DNA from: VGBK01 sp964548475
GTDB taxonomy: Bacteria > Actinomycetota > Acidimicrobiia > Spongiisociales > UBA11373
DNA: 7,884 nucleotides
Assembly (NCBI GenBank): GCA_964548475.1
Contig: CAZJRF010000091.1
Coordinates: 1 to 7,884, forward strand
Reading direction: 5' to 3'
The position numbers were made by a program, and so were the translations under genes. Below are positions 1 through 7,880 of the stretch, piece by piece (position 1 is the first letter of the stretch; each line of letters opens with the position of its first letter). The notes beneath the pieces were generated by a model. The model ran no database searches. It was not told the origin of the DNA and was given only the letters and a program-made list of their open reading frames with translations.

Positions 1-2436
1 CAGAGCTCCTCGTCGATCGGGGTGGAGGGTGCCACGTCTTCGTCCACCAGGGTGGAGGGGGCTGCTTCTTCGTCGACTACCACCTTGCCGGAGCCGGGCG
101 ATGAGCCGACCTTCTCCTACACCATCGATCCTTCCCTCGCCGCCGGGAACCGTGTTGAGGTGGTTGCCGCCGGGGGGGTTGCCTCGCGGTTCGCGGCGGG
201 CCGGATGGTGGTCGTGTTCGACGATCCCGAGGAACTCGCGGGGGTCGCCGCCCGCTGTTCCGGTCGCGTCGTCCATCAGTATTCGACCGCCGAGTACGGG
301 CTGGCCGGCCCCTCGGTGGCGGTGGTGGAGGTGGACCCGGCCGCCGCCGACCTCGACTCGCTGCCCATGTCGATGACCCTGCTGGGGGCGGAGGGCGGGG
401 CTGCCTTTGGCAGCGAGGAGGGGGCCCGGGTGGCCGCCTGCGCTGCCGCCGAGCGGGTGGCGGGCCATCGCGTGGCGCTCGATTGGGTAGCCCAGCCGAC
501 CTCGATCCCCTTCTCGACTCTGGAGCAGGATGGGGTGGGTGTGGCCGGCTGGTCGCGCGACGCCTACCAGCTGTCCTACTACCGTCGGGATGCGGTGCAG
601 GGCATCGGGGTGGCGGAGGCCTGGTCGCTCATGTACTACGCCGGCGTCCTGGATAACCGGGTGCCGCTGGCCGTGATCGACACAGGCTTCATGGTGGACG
701 AGGACTTCCGGGACCCGGTGACCTACACCATGGATCCGGGGACTTCGCCCTTCGGATCACCTTCTGCCGACGGGGCTTACCACGGCTACCTGACCGCGGC
801 GACCGCGCTGGGAGTCCCCGACAACGAACACGGGGTGGCCGGGGTGGCGGGGGTGGTGGCCCAGCCGATCCTCATCGAGTTGGGGGGCACGGAACTGAGC
901 TGGTACTCCGAGGCGATCCTCCAGGCGTACGCATTGGGAGCGCGCATCGTGAGCATGTCGTTCATCGCCCCCATCCTGGCCGATGCCCTGCCGCTGGCCG
1001 ACGCTCTCGACGAGGTGACGGCCTCCCTGGCCGACGCCGGGGTGCTCATGTTCGCCTCGTCGGGCAACGGGGGCGGCAACGTCGACGAGATCGTGGCCGG
1101 CAGCGACGTCCTGTACGGGACCCGGCCCTGCCAGGCGCCGGGGGTGATCTGCGTGGGCGGTCTCGGGGCCGACTCGGTGGAACGCCACGAGGATTCCACC
1201 TACGGGAACCCGGGCGGCTCCGTGGACATCTACGCCCCCTACTGCGTGCACGGGGTTCCCCCCGACCGGGGAGGGGCGATCTGGTCGTTGTGCGGGACCA
1301 GCTTTTCGACGCCCTTCGTCGCCGGGGTGGCGGCGCTGATCTGGGCGGCCAACCCGGCGCTGGGCGCAGCCGAGGTGCAGGATCTGCTGCTCGCCCACGC
1401 GGGGAGGGGCCGCTGGCCGCGAGTGAATGCTTTCGACGCGGTGGAGACCGCCCTTGCGCCCTTCACCTCAGTGCACTTCCTCGAGCCGGTGGACGGCTCC
1501 ACTCAGGACTTGAACAGCGCGGTGACCCTGGCCGCCGAGCTGCTGATCCCCACCGACCCGGCCGTGAGCTCGGCCGAGGTACGAGTCCGCTTCTTCTCCG
1601 ACCTCGACGGCCTGTTGGGTGACGACACCTGGACGGTGCCCATGCAGCACGGCGCGCTTGTCACCCGGCAGCGGGTCTCAACCGTGGCCACCTCCCTGAG
1701 CGAAGGGACCCACACCATCACGGTCACCGCCGGCTACCAGGGGGCTGATGCCATCGCCGGCGTGCAGATCACGGTGAGCAACTCCCCGCCCAGCGACCTG
1801 CGCATCACGCGGCCCGCCGACGGCGATCGCTTCTGCGTGGGCGAGCCCGTGCTGCTGCGCGGTGATGCCTTCGACATCAACGAGCAGTTGGGGTTGGCAG
1901 AGAGCGCTTTTCGCTGGCGCTCCGACCTGGACGGGCTGCGGGGCACGGGTCGCAACGCGACGGCCACGGGCCTGAGCGTGGGGACCCATCGCATCACGCT
2001 GCGAGTCACCGACGCCGGAGGCCTGACCACCACCGACTCGGTGCACATCGAGGTGGAGTCGGCCTCGGACCCCGACTGCTCGGATCTGCCGCCCCGGGTG
2101 GTGATCGTCGAGCCGGTCGACGGGACCGACTTCTGGGTGGACGATCCGGATCCCGCGGTGGAGACCGGGACCGACGAGCACGGCGACTACATAGTCGTGA
2201 CCTTGCGCGTCACGGTGAGCGACGACCACGATCCGCCCGGCGGCCTGCAGGTCGACTTCTACGTGACTCCGGAGAGGCCGGACAGCTGGGTGGGCTCGGG
2301 CTCCCAGGTGGAGGTGCGGCTGCACTTGGAAGCCGGGAGCGCCTCCCAGGTGAAGGAGATCTCGGTGGTGGTCTACGACTCGGCGGGGAACATGAGTACC
2401 GACGCCATCGAGGTGTCCGTCAACCGCTTCATATGA
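1..2436 (+). CDS. Secreted-type subtilisin-like serine protease (peptidase S8) with C-terminal Ig-like modules, 5'-truncated
   Basis: The frame is open to the left edge, so the true start and any signal peptide lie outside the window. Residues are numbered from an internal GTG at 22, which is probably not the start. A Ser-rich repeated linker (to about residue 25) leads into a prodomain-like segment (about 50-165), then the S8 domain (about 195-460). The catalytic triad is readable: D220 in VIDTG, H254 in YHGYLTA and S427 in GTSFSTP, with oxyanion-hole N349 in SSGNGG. H254 is chosen because the following DNEHGVAGVAG matches the conserved NN-x-x-GVAGVA that follows the His in this family. HGYLTA departs from the usual HGTHVAG. 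Three beta-rich Ig-like modules follow (about 483-590, 591-690, 692-804). The first two share SDLDGL-x-G and GTH-x-IT; the first and third open with EPVDG. Family knowledge implies extracellular protein hydrolysis, with the modules binding surface or substrate. The natural substrate is unknown. The gene converges on the cyclophilin gene. Confidence 0.92.
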   Translation, partial: QSSSSIGVEGATSSSTRVEGAASSSTTTLPEPGDEPTFSYTIDPSLAAGNRVEVVAAGGVASRFAAGRMVVVFDDPEELAGVAARCSGRVVHQYSTAEYGLAGPSVAVVEVDPAAADLDSLPMSMTLLGAEGGAAFGSEEGARVAACAAAERVAGHRVALDWVAQPTSIPFSTLEQDGVGVAGWSRDAYQLSYYRRDAVQGIGVAEAWSLMYYAGVLDNRVPLAVIDTGFMVDEDFRDPVTYTMDPGTSPFGSPSADGAYHGYLTAATALGVPDNEHGVAGVAGVVAQPILIELGGTELSWYSEAILQAYALGARIVSMSFIAPILADALPLADALDEVTASLADAGVLMFASSGNGGGNVDEIVAGSDVLYGTRPCQAPGVICVGGLGADSVERHEDSTYGNPGGSVDIYAPYCVHGVPPDRGGAIWSLCGTSFSTPFVAGVAALIWAANPALGAAEVQDLLLAHAGRGRWPRVNAFDAVETALAPFTSVHFLEPVDGSTQDLNSAVTLAAELLIPTDPAVSSAEVRVRFFSDLDGLLGDDTWTVPMQHGALVTRQRVSTVATSLSEGTHTITVTAGYQGADAIAGVQITVSNSPPSDLRITRPADGDRFCVGEPVLLRGDAFDINEQLGLAESAFRWRSDLDGLRGTGRNATATGLSVGTHRITLRVTDAGGLTTTDSVHIEVESASDPDCSDLPPRVVIVEPVDGTDFWVDDPDPAVETGTDEHGDYIVVTLRVTVSDDHDPPGGLQVDFYVTPERPDSWVGSGSQVEVRLHLEAGSASQVKEISVVVYDSAGNMSTDAIEVSVNRFI
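7..83 (+). repeat. Imperfect 30-bp tandem repeat coding for a Ser-rich linker
   Basis: Two full 30-base units (7-36 and 37-66) agree at 22 of 30 positions, and a third begins at 67 before diverging. They encode SSSIGVEGAT, SSSTRVEGAA and then SSSTTT. The array may continue left of the window. In the protease it sits ahead of the prodomain-like region, where Ser/Thr-rich linkers often follow a signal peptide or lipobox. That placement is an inference because the N-terminus is missing. Confidence 0.7.
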
Positions 2437-2460
2437 GGGCGCTCACCCCTCGGCGATGGC
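2404..2460. terminator. Possible imperfect hairpin spanning both convergent stop codons
   Basis: GCCATCG at 2404-2410 is perfectly complementary to CGATGGC at 2454-2460, and AGG 2411-2413 can add pairs with CCT 2448-2450 across a short bulge. The structure brackets the protease stop (2434-2436) and the cyclophilin stop (2443-2445). A smaller competing stem, GAGGG 2435-2439 with CCCTC 2447-2451, lies inside. There is no T-tract and the loop is large, so a terminator role for either strand is only a possibility. Confidence 0.2.
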
Positions 2461-2949
2461 CACCCGCTTGATCACCGCGTCCTCCCGCGGCCGGTCGTGG
2501 GCGTCGGTGGGGAGGGCGGCGATGGCGTCCACCGCCTCCATGCCGGAGGTGACTCGGCCGAAGATGGTGTACTGGTGGGGGAGCTTGAGGTCGCCGAGGC
2601 AGATGAAGAACTGGCTGCCGTTGGTGTTGGGGCCGGCGTTGGCCATGGCCACAGTCCCGCGCGAGTACCGGCCGGGCCCCTCGAGCTCATCCCGGAACTT
2701 GTAACCGGGGCCGCCTCGCCCGGTGGCGGTGGGGTCGCCGCCCTGGATGACGAAGCCGGGCACCACCCGGTGGAAGGTGACCCCGTCGTAGAAGCCCTCT
2801 CCGGCCAGGAAGAGGAAGCTGTTCACCGCCAGCGGCGCCTCGGCCGGGAGGAGGTCCAGGGCAATGTCGCCGTGCTTGGTGTGCAGGGTGGCGGTGTAGG
2901 CGGTGTTCAGGTCGATGGTGAGGGTGGGGGGCTGGGGGTACTGGTTCAC
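2443..2949 (-). CDS. Cyclophilin-type peptidyl-prolyl cis-trans isomerase, single domain
   Basis: This 168-residue protein is the usual length of a bacterial single-domain cyclophilin. It catalyses cis-trans isomerisation of Xaa-Pro bonds. Motifs in order are FHRVVPGFVIQGGDP (R61, F66, Q69), GTVAMANAGPNTNGSQFFI (M102, A103, N104, Q113, F115) and YTIFGRV near 127-133. These match the active-site residues of the human CypA type. The positions equivalent to CypA Trp121 and His126 appear to be K122 and Y127; such changes are frequent in bacteria and suggest weak cyclosporin binding. No signal peptide or membrane segment is visible, so it is probably cytosolic. The chosen start is GTG at 2949, preceded by AGAGGA with a 4-base spacer. 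An in-frame GTG at 2988 would add 13 residues but has no ribosome-binding site and lies upstream of the predicted transcription start. The gene is divergent from tldD and ends 6 bases from the protease stop. Assignment to ppiA or ppiB is not possible here. Confidence 0.95.
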   Translation of the reverse strand: MNQYPQPPTLTIDLNTAYTATLHTKHGDIALDLLPAEAPLAVNSFLFLAGEGFYDGVTFHRVVPGFVIQGGDPTATGRGGPGYKFRDELEGPGRYSRGTVAMANAGPNTNGSQFFICLGDLKLPHQYTIFGRVTSGMEAVDAIAALPTDAHDRPREDAVIKRVAIAEG

Positions 2950-2975
2950 AGGGTCCTCTCGTGGGTCGGGGGGGC

Positions 2976-3004
2976 AGGTTAGGGCCACGCGGCGGGCAGG
3001 TCAC
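2976..3004 (-). promoter_or_regulatory. Candidate sigma-70/SigA promoter for the cyclophilin gene
   Basis: Read on the minus strand, GTGACC (3004-2999, containing the TGAC core of the -35 element) is followed by exactly 17 bases and then TAACCT (2981-2976, fitting the actinobacterial -10 pattern TANNNT). Transcription would begin near 2969. That gives a leader of about 20 bases, just enough for the AGAGGA site before the GTG at 2949, and it excludes the GTG at 2988. The match is partial and unsupported by expression data. Confidence 0.4.
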
Positions 3005-3045
3005 CCCGTTGGAGCCCCTGAGGATCTCAAGCAGGTCCCCGGCTT

Positions 3046-3085
3046 CCCCCCCTGCGGGGGTGGCGGAGCGCCCCCCGCCTAGTCT
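3046..3085 (+). promoter_or_regulatory. G/C-run inverted repeats and weak -10-like site upstream of tldD
   Basis: CCCCC 3048-3052 can pair with GGGGG 3056-3060. Alternatively GCGGGGG 3054-3060 can pair with CCCCCGC 3072-3078, and the two pairings exclude each other. TAGTCT at 3080-3085 fits TANNNT, but no -35 element is visible 16-18 bases upstream. If transcription starts near 3092, the repeats lie in DNA upstream and could be an operator. If it starts earlier, they would be in the leader RNA. This is the only plausible -10 I see between 2990 and 3172 on this strand. Confidence 0.2.
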
Positions 3086-3142
3086 TGGCGCCGGGAGGAG
3101 TGAACCCGGGCCGAGCAAGTGCTGGCCCACCGCAGGAACAGA

Positions 3143-3164
3143 GAGGCCCCGGCCTCCAAGGAGG
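3143..3164 (+). promoter_or_regulatory. tldD Shine-Dalgarno site with two competing hairpins
   Basis: AAGGAGG (3158-3164), 8 bases before the GTG at 3173, is a near-perfect ribosome-binding site and fixes the tldD start. Directly before it is its complement CCTCC (3153-3157), so CCTC 3153-3156 can pair with GAGG 3161-3164 around a CAAG loop and cover the site. The same CCTC is also the right arm of GAGGC 3143-3147 with GCCTC 3152-3156, which would free the site. The ribosome-binding site itself is secure; a regulatory role for the alternative pairings is inference. Confidence 0.5.
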
Positions 3165-3172
3165 TTCGTTCC

Positions 3173-4612
3173 GTGTTCGACTACGCGACCGCGGCGGTCG
3201 AAGGCGCCCTGGCAGCGGGGGCCTCGTACGCCGATGCCCGGGTGGTGGAGACCCGGACCGAGAAGATCGAGGCCCTCAACCAGCAGGTACAGGGGGTCGA
3301 CCGCGCCGAGACCATCGGCGTTGGGGTCCGGGCGCTAATCGGCTCCTCCTGGGGCTTCTACGCCACCGCCGACCTCACCGAAGCCGCCGCGCGAGAGGCC
3401 GGGGCCCGGGCCGCCGCCATCGGCGCCGCCTCGGCCGGCGTGCCCGGTCCGTCGCTGGAACTGGCCGACGTTCCCATCTCGGAGGCCTTCTGGGAGTCCC
3501 CCTTCGTCGAGCACTGGGCCGACGTGCCCCTTTCCGACAAGGTGGACATGCTGGTGAGGGTCACCGCCACCATGCAGGGCGTGGTCGGTGTCGCCCTCGC
3601 CCGGGCCGAACTGGGTTTCTTCGACACCAACAAGTGGTTGGTGTCCTCGCAGGGCCACCGCATCCGCCAGCACATCGTGGAATCCGGCGGAGGCTACGAG
3701 GCCACCGCGCTCGGTGAACGGGAGACCCAACGCCGGTCCTACCCGCAGTCTTTCGGCCAGTACGAGACCGGGGGCTACGAGACCGTGCGGGCCTGGGACT
3801 ACGAAGGCAATGCGGCCAGGATCGCCGAGGAGGCCGTGCAGCTCCTGAGCGCCGACGAGTGCCCCGAGGGCGAGAAGCAGCTGATCCTGGAAGGAAGCCA
3901 ACTGGCTCTGCAGATCCATGAGTCGGTAGGGCACGCCATCGAGCTCGACCGGATCCTGGGATGGGAGGCCGCGTTCGCCGGGACCTCGCATCTGGATCTG
4001 GCCGCCCTGGGCCGCCATCGCTACGGGTCGGAGGTCATGCAGGTCACCGCCGATGCCACCATCCCCGGGGCCCTGGGTACCTTCGGCTACGACGACGAGG
4101 GCACCCCGGCGCGTTGTGTCGACATCGTGAAGGACGGCATCTGGGTGGGGGTGCTCTCGGGCCGGGACTCGGCGGCCCGGGCCGGGCTCCCGCCCGGGGG
4201 GATGGTGCGGGCCGACGGCTTCAACCGGCTGCCCATGGTGCGAATGACCAACGTCGGCCTGCTCGCCGGCGACTCGTCGCTGGCCGAGATCATCGCCGAC
4301 ACCCGGGACGGCATTTACATGGCCACCAACCGCTCCTGGTCGATCGACGACCGCCGTCTCAACTTCCAGTTCGGCACGGAGATCGCCTGGGAGGTGAAGA
4401 ACGGGAAGCTCGGCCGGATGCTGAAGAACCCCACCTACACCGGGATCACCCCGCAGTTCTGGGCGCAGCTGGACATGCTGGCGGGGGAGAGGGAAAGGAT
4501 CCACTGGGGAACTCCCAACTGCGGCAAGGGTCAGCCCGTGCAGATAGGGCACACGGGGCATTCGGCTCCGCCGGGGAGGTTCGCCAAGGTGAGAATGGGG
4601 GTGAAGGGATGA
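3173..4612 (+). CDS. tldD: TldD, catalytic zinc-metalloprotease subunit of TldD/TldE
   Basis: The protein has 479 residues, close to E. coli TldD. TldD and TldE together cleave unfolded peptides through a channel. In E. coli the pair matures microcin B17 and degrades the CcdA antitoxin. The zinc motif HExxxH is present as HESVGH (H249, E250, H254), and the C-terminal Cys ligand region is NCGKGQP (C450). YDDEGTP (306-312), the EIAWEVKNGKLG strand and the GHSAPP-x-RF end are also family hallmarks. All catalytic residues look intact. No signal peptide or membrane segment is seen, so it should be cytosolic. The start is GTG 3173, with AAGGAGG 8 bases upstream; from there the protein begins FDYATAAVEGALAAGASYADAR, as expected for TldD. 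An upstream in-frame GTG at 3119 would add 18 residues and lacks a good site. The stop overlaps the tldE start by 4 bases, indicating translational coupling. The substrate in this organism is unknown, and no precursor-peptide or toxin-antitoxin gene is adjacent. Confidence 0.96.
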   Translation: MFDYATAAVEGALAAGASYADARVVETRTEKIEALNQQVQGVDRAETIGVGVRALIGSSWGFYATADLTEAAAREAGARAAAIGAASAGVPGPSLELADVPISEAFWESPFVEHWADVPLSDKVDMLVRVTATMQGVVGVALARAELGFFDTNKWLVSSQGHRIRQHIVESGGGYEATALGERETQRRSYPQSFGQYETGGYETVRAWDYEGNAARIAEEAVQLLSADECPEGEKQLILEGSQLALQIHESVGHAIELDRILGWEAAFAGTSHLDLAALGRHRYGSEVMQVTADATIPGALGTFGYDDEGTPARCVDIVKDGIWVGVLSGRDSAARAGLPPGGMVRADGFNRLPMVRMTNVGLLAGDSSLAEIIADTRDGIYMATNRSWSIDDRRLNFQFGTEIAWEVKNGKLGRMLKNPTYTGITPQFWAQLDMLAGERERIHWGTPNCGKGQPVQIGHTGHSAPPGRFAKVRMGVKG

Positions 4613-5940
4613 TCGAGCCCGTCGCAATCGCACAGCGCCTGGTCGAGATGGTGGGGGACCAGGCCGAGGCCCAGGCCACCGTGGGGGTGGGCGAGACGGC
4701 TCTCACCCGGTTTGCCAACTCCTTCATCCACCAGAACGTGGCCGACGCCACGCGCACCGTCACCGTGAAGGTGGCCGTCGAAGGCAGGGTGGCGCGGGGT
4801 ACCGACAACCGCACCGACGATGGCGCCCTGGCCGCCCTGGCGGAGCGGACGGTGGAGGCGGCCCGCCTCTCCCCGGCCGATCCGGAATGGCCGGGCCTGG
4901 CCCCGCCGGCCGACCCGGCGGACATCGACAACTACGACCCCGACACGGCGGGTGCCTCGCCGGAACGGCGGGCGTCTCTGGTGGCCGACTTCATCTCGGC
5001 CGTACCGGGGACCGATGCCGCCGGCTACTGCGACACCGAGTCGCTGGTGGTCGGCTTTGCCAACAGCCGGGGGCACTTCGCCACCGGCCGGCAGACGCGG
5101 GCGACCATCGACGGCATTCACCGGGTGGGCACCGTGGCCGGCTCGGGCCACCAGACGTCGCCGCGCCTCGCCGATCTGAACGGCGCGGCGGTGGGCGCCG
5201 TGGCCGCGAGGCGCTTCCGCCTGGGCGCGGATCCCTTCGACCTGAAGCCGGGGGAGTACGAGGTGGTGCTCTCCCCGGAGTGCGTGGCCACCGTCGCCAT
5301 CTTCCTGGCCTTCTACGGCTTCAACGGGAAGGCGGTGACCGAGGGCCGGTCGTTCCTCGAGATCGGTGCCACCCAGTTCGACGAGCGGGTGAACATGTGG
5401 GACGACCCCGGCCTGCCCGGTTCGGTGGGGCTCGGTTTCGACGCGGAGGGCACGCCGAAACGCCGGCTCGAACTGGTGCGCGCAGGGGTGACCCTGGCGG
5501 CGACGCACGATCGGAAGACGGCCGCCCGGGCCGGCGGGGAGTCGACCGGGCACTCCATCCCCGGAATGGAAGCGCACGGGAGCCTGGCCACCGACCTGGT
5601 AGTTGACGGCGGCCGGGCCTCGGAGGAGGAGATGATTGCCGCCGTCGAGCGGGGGCTGTACGTGGCCACCTTCAACTACTGCCGGGTCCTCGACCCCAGG
5701 ACCATGGTGGTCACCGGCCTCACCCGCAACGGCACCTTCATGATCGAGAACGGCGCGATCACCGGGGCGGTCACCAACCTGCGGTTTACCCAGTCCTTCG
5801 TGGCAGCCCTCGACGCAGGCCGGGTGCTCGACCTGGGAGGGGAAGTGCGCTTCGCCGACTCCGAGTTGGGCCCGGGCCTGGTGAGAGCGCCGGCCATGCG
5901 GCTCGCCTCCTGGAACTTCACCGGCGGCGCAGAGGGGTAG
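4609..5940 (+). CDS. tldE: TldE/PmbA, non-catalytic partner subunit of TldD
   Basis: This 443-residue protein is about the usual length of TldE (PmbA). It pairs with TldD to form the mixed metalloprotease and does not itself bind the catalytic zinc. The C-terminal family motif GLTRNGTFMIENG followed by NLRFTQS is clear, and FDAEGTP (277-283) mirrors YDDEGTP in TldD, consistent with paralogy. Where TldD has HESVGH, this protein reads roughly IFLAFY (about 231-236). The zinc site is therefore absent, as expected for the family, and the gene is not decayed. The start is the ATG in the ATGA overlap with the tldD stop. The frame stays open far upstream (from 3961), but that stretch is the out-of-frame shadow of tldD. 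Its own ribosome-binding site is weak (G-run about 4597-4601), so coupled reinitiation is likely. It is the last gene of the two-gene operon. Confidence 0.95.
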   Translation: MIEPVAIAQRLVEMVGDQAEAQATVGVGETALTRFANSFIHQNVADATRTVTVKVAVEGRVARGTDNRTDDGALAALAERTVEAARLSPADPEWPGLAPPADPADIDNYDPDTAGASPERRASLVADFISAVPGTDAAGYCDTESLVVGFANSRGHFATGRQTRATIDGIHRVGTVAGSGHQTSPRLADLNGAAVGAVAARRFRLGADPFDLKPGEYEVVLSPECVATVAIFLAFYGFNGKAVTEGRSFLEIGATQFDERVNMWDDPGLPGSVGLGFDAEGTPKRRLELVRAGVTLAATHDRKTAARAGGESTGHSIPGMEAHGSLATDLVVDGGRASEEEMIAAVERGLYVATFNYCRVLDPRTMVVTGLTRNGTFMIENGAITGAVTNLRFTQSFVAALDAGRVLDLGGEVRFADSELGPGLVRAPAMRLASWNFTGGAEG

Positions 5941-5953
5941 GGGCGGCGCCGGC

Positions 5954-5981
5954 CGGAGGGTTCGCGCCCTTCTGCCCTCCG
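5954..5981 (+). terminator. Weak hairpin just after tldE
   Basis: CGGAGGG 5954-5960 is perfectly complementary to CCCTCCG 5975-5981 with a 14-base loop. An alternative pairing joins GGGCGG 5941-5946 to CCGCCC 5979-5984. It begins 14 bases past the tldE stop. The following bases are C-rich with no T-tract, so any terminator action would be non-canonical. Confidence 0.3.
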
Positions 5982-6028
5982 CCCGACCCCCTCCCGGCAA
6001 AGTGCCGTTGGTGTTGCCCCCTCCGCTC

Positions 6029-6043
6029 GAGCCCTCCGGGCTC
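6029..6043. terminator. Small perfect hairpin in the tldE / acyl-CoA dehydrogenase spacer
   Basis: GAGCCC 6029-6034 and GGGCTC 6038-6043 form a perfect 6-bp stem around TCC. It lies 4 bases left of the larger hairpin at 6048-6076, making a two-hairpin cluster between convergent genes. No T-tract follows on either strand. Confidence 0.3.
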
Positions 6044-6047
6044 TCGC

Positions 6048-6076
6048 GCCTCCCCCGGCCGGCGGCCGGGGGAGGC
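6048..6076. terminator. Perfect 13-bp inverted repeat, likely bidirectional terminator
   Basis: GCCTCCCCCGGCC (6048-6060) and GGCCGGGGGAGGC (6064-6076) are exact reverse complements around a GGC loop. The hairpin starts 10 bases beyond the stop of the minus-strand dehydrogenase and about 107 bases beyond the tldE stop. Its position between two convergent 3' ends suggests it halts transcription from both sides. It lacks a T-tract on both sides, as is common among proposed terminators in high-GC Actinomycetota. Confidence 0.6.
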
Positions 6077-6086
6077 AAGACGGGCC

Positions 6087-7880
<1,794 letters not shown>

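Noticed and set aside
829..831. H270 as the catalytic histidine of the S8 protease
   Set aside because: It sits in the DNEHGVAGVAG segment that normally follows the catalytic His by about 16 residues. H254 is in the correct register.
1678..2325. 215-residue minus-strand frame within the protease, and a similar one at 757-1398
   Set aside because: Both are antisense to clear protease and Ig-like coding sequence and carry no domain.
3119..3172. Upstream GTG start for tldD
   Set aside because: AAGGAGG is correctly spaced only for the GTG at 3173, and the extra 18 residues do not resemble TldD N-termini.
2961..3338. Possible small peptide gene upstream of tldD (TldD substrate candidate)
   Set aside because: It runs far into tldD out of frame, is Pro/Arg-rich without a leader-core pattern, and lacks a ribosome-binding site.
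3961..4608. 216-residue N-terminal extension of the tldE frame
   Set aside because: This part overlaps tldD out of frame and is Arg/Gly/His-rich. The ATG at 4609 gives a normal-length TldE.
3335..4633. 432-residue minus-strand open frame opposite tldD
   Set aside because: It is antisense to intact tldD, has no motif or credible ribosome-binding site, and shows the same shadow composition.
4531..6078. 515-residue minus-strand open frame opposite tldE
   Set aside because: The plus strand encodes an unmistakable TldE with family motifs. The reverse frame is rich in Gly, Arg, Pro and His with no recognisable domain, as expected for a shadow in GC-rich DNA.
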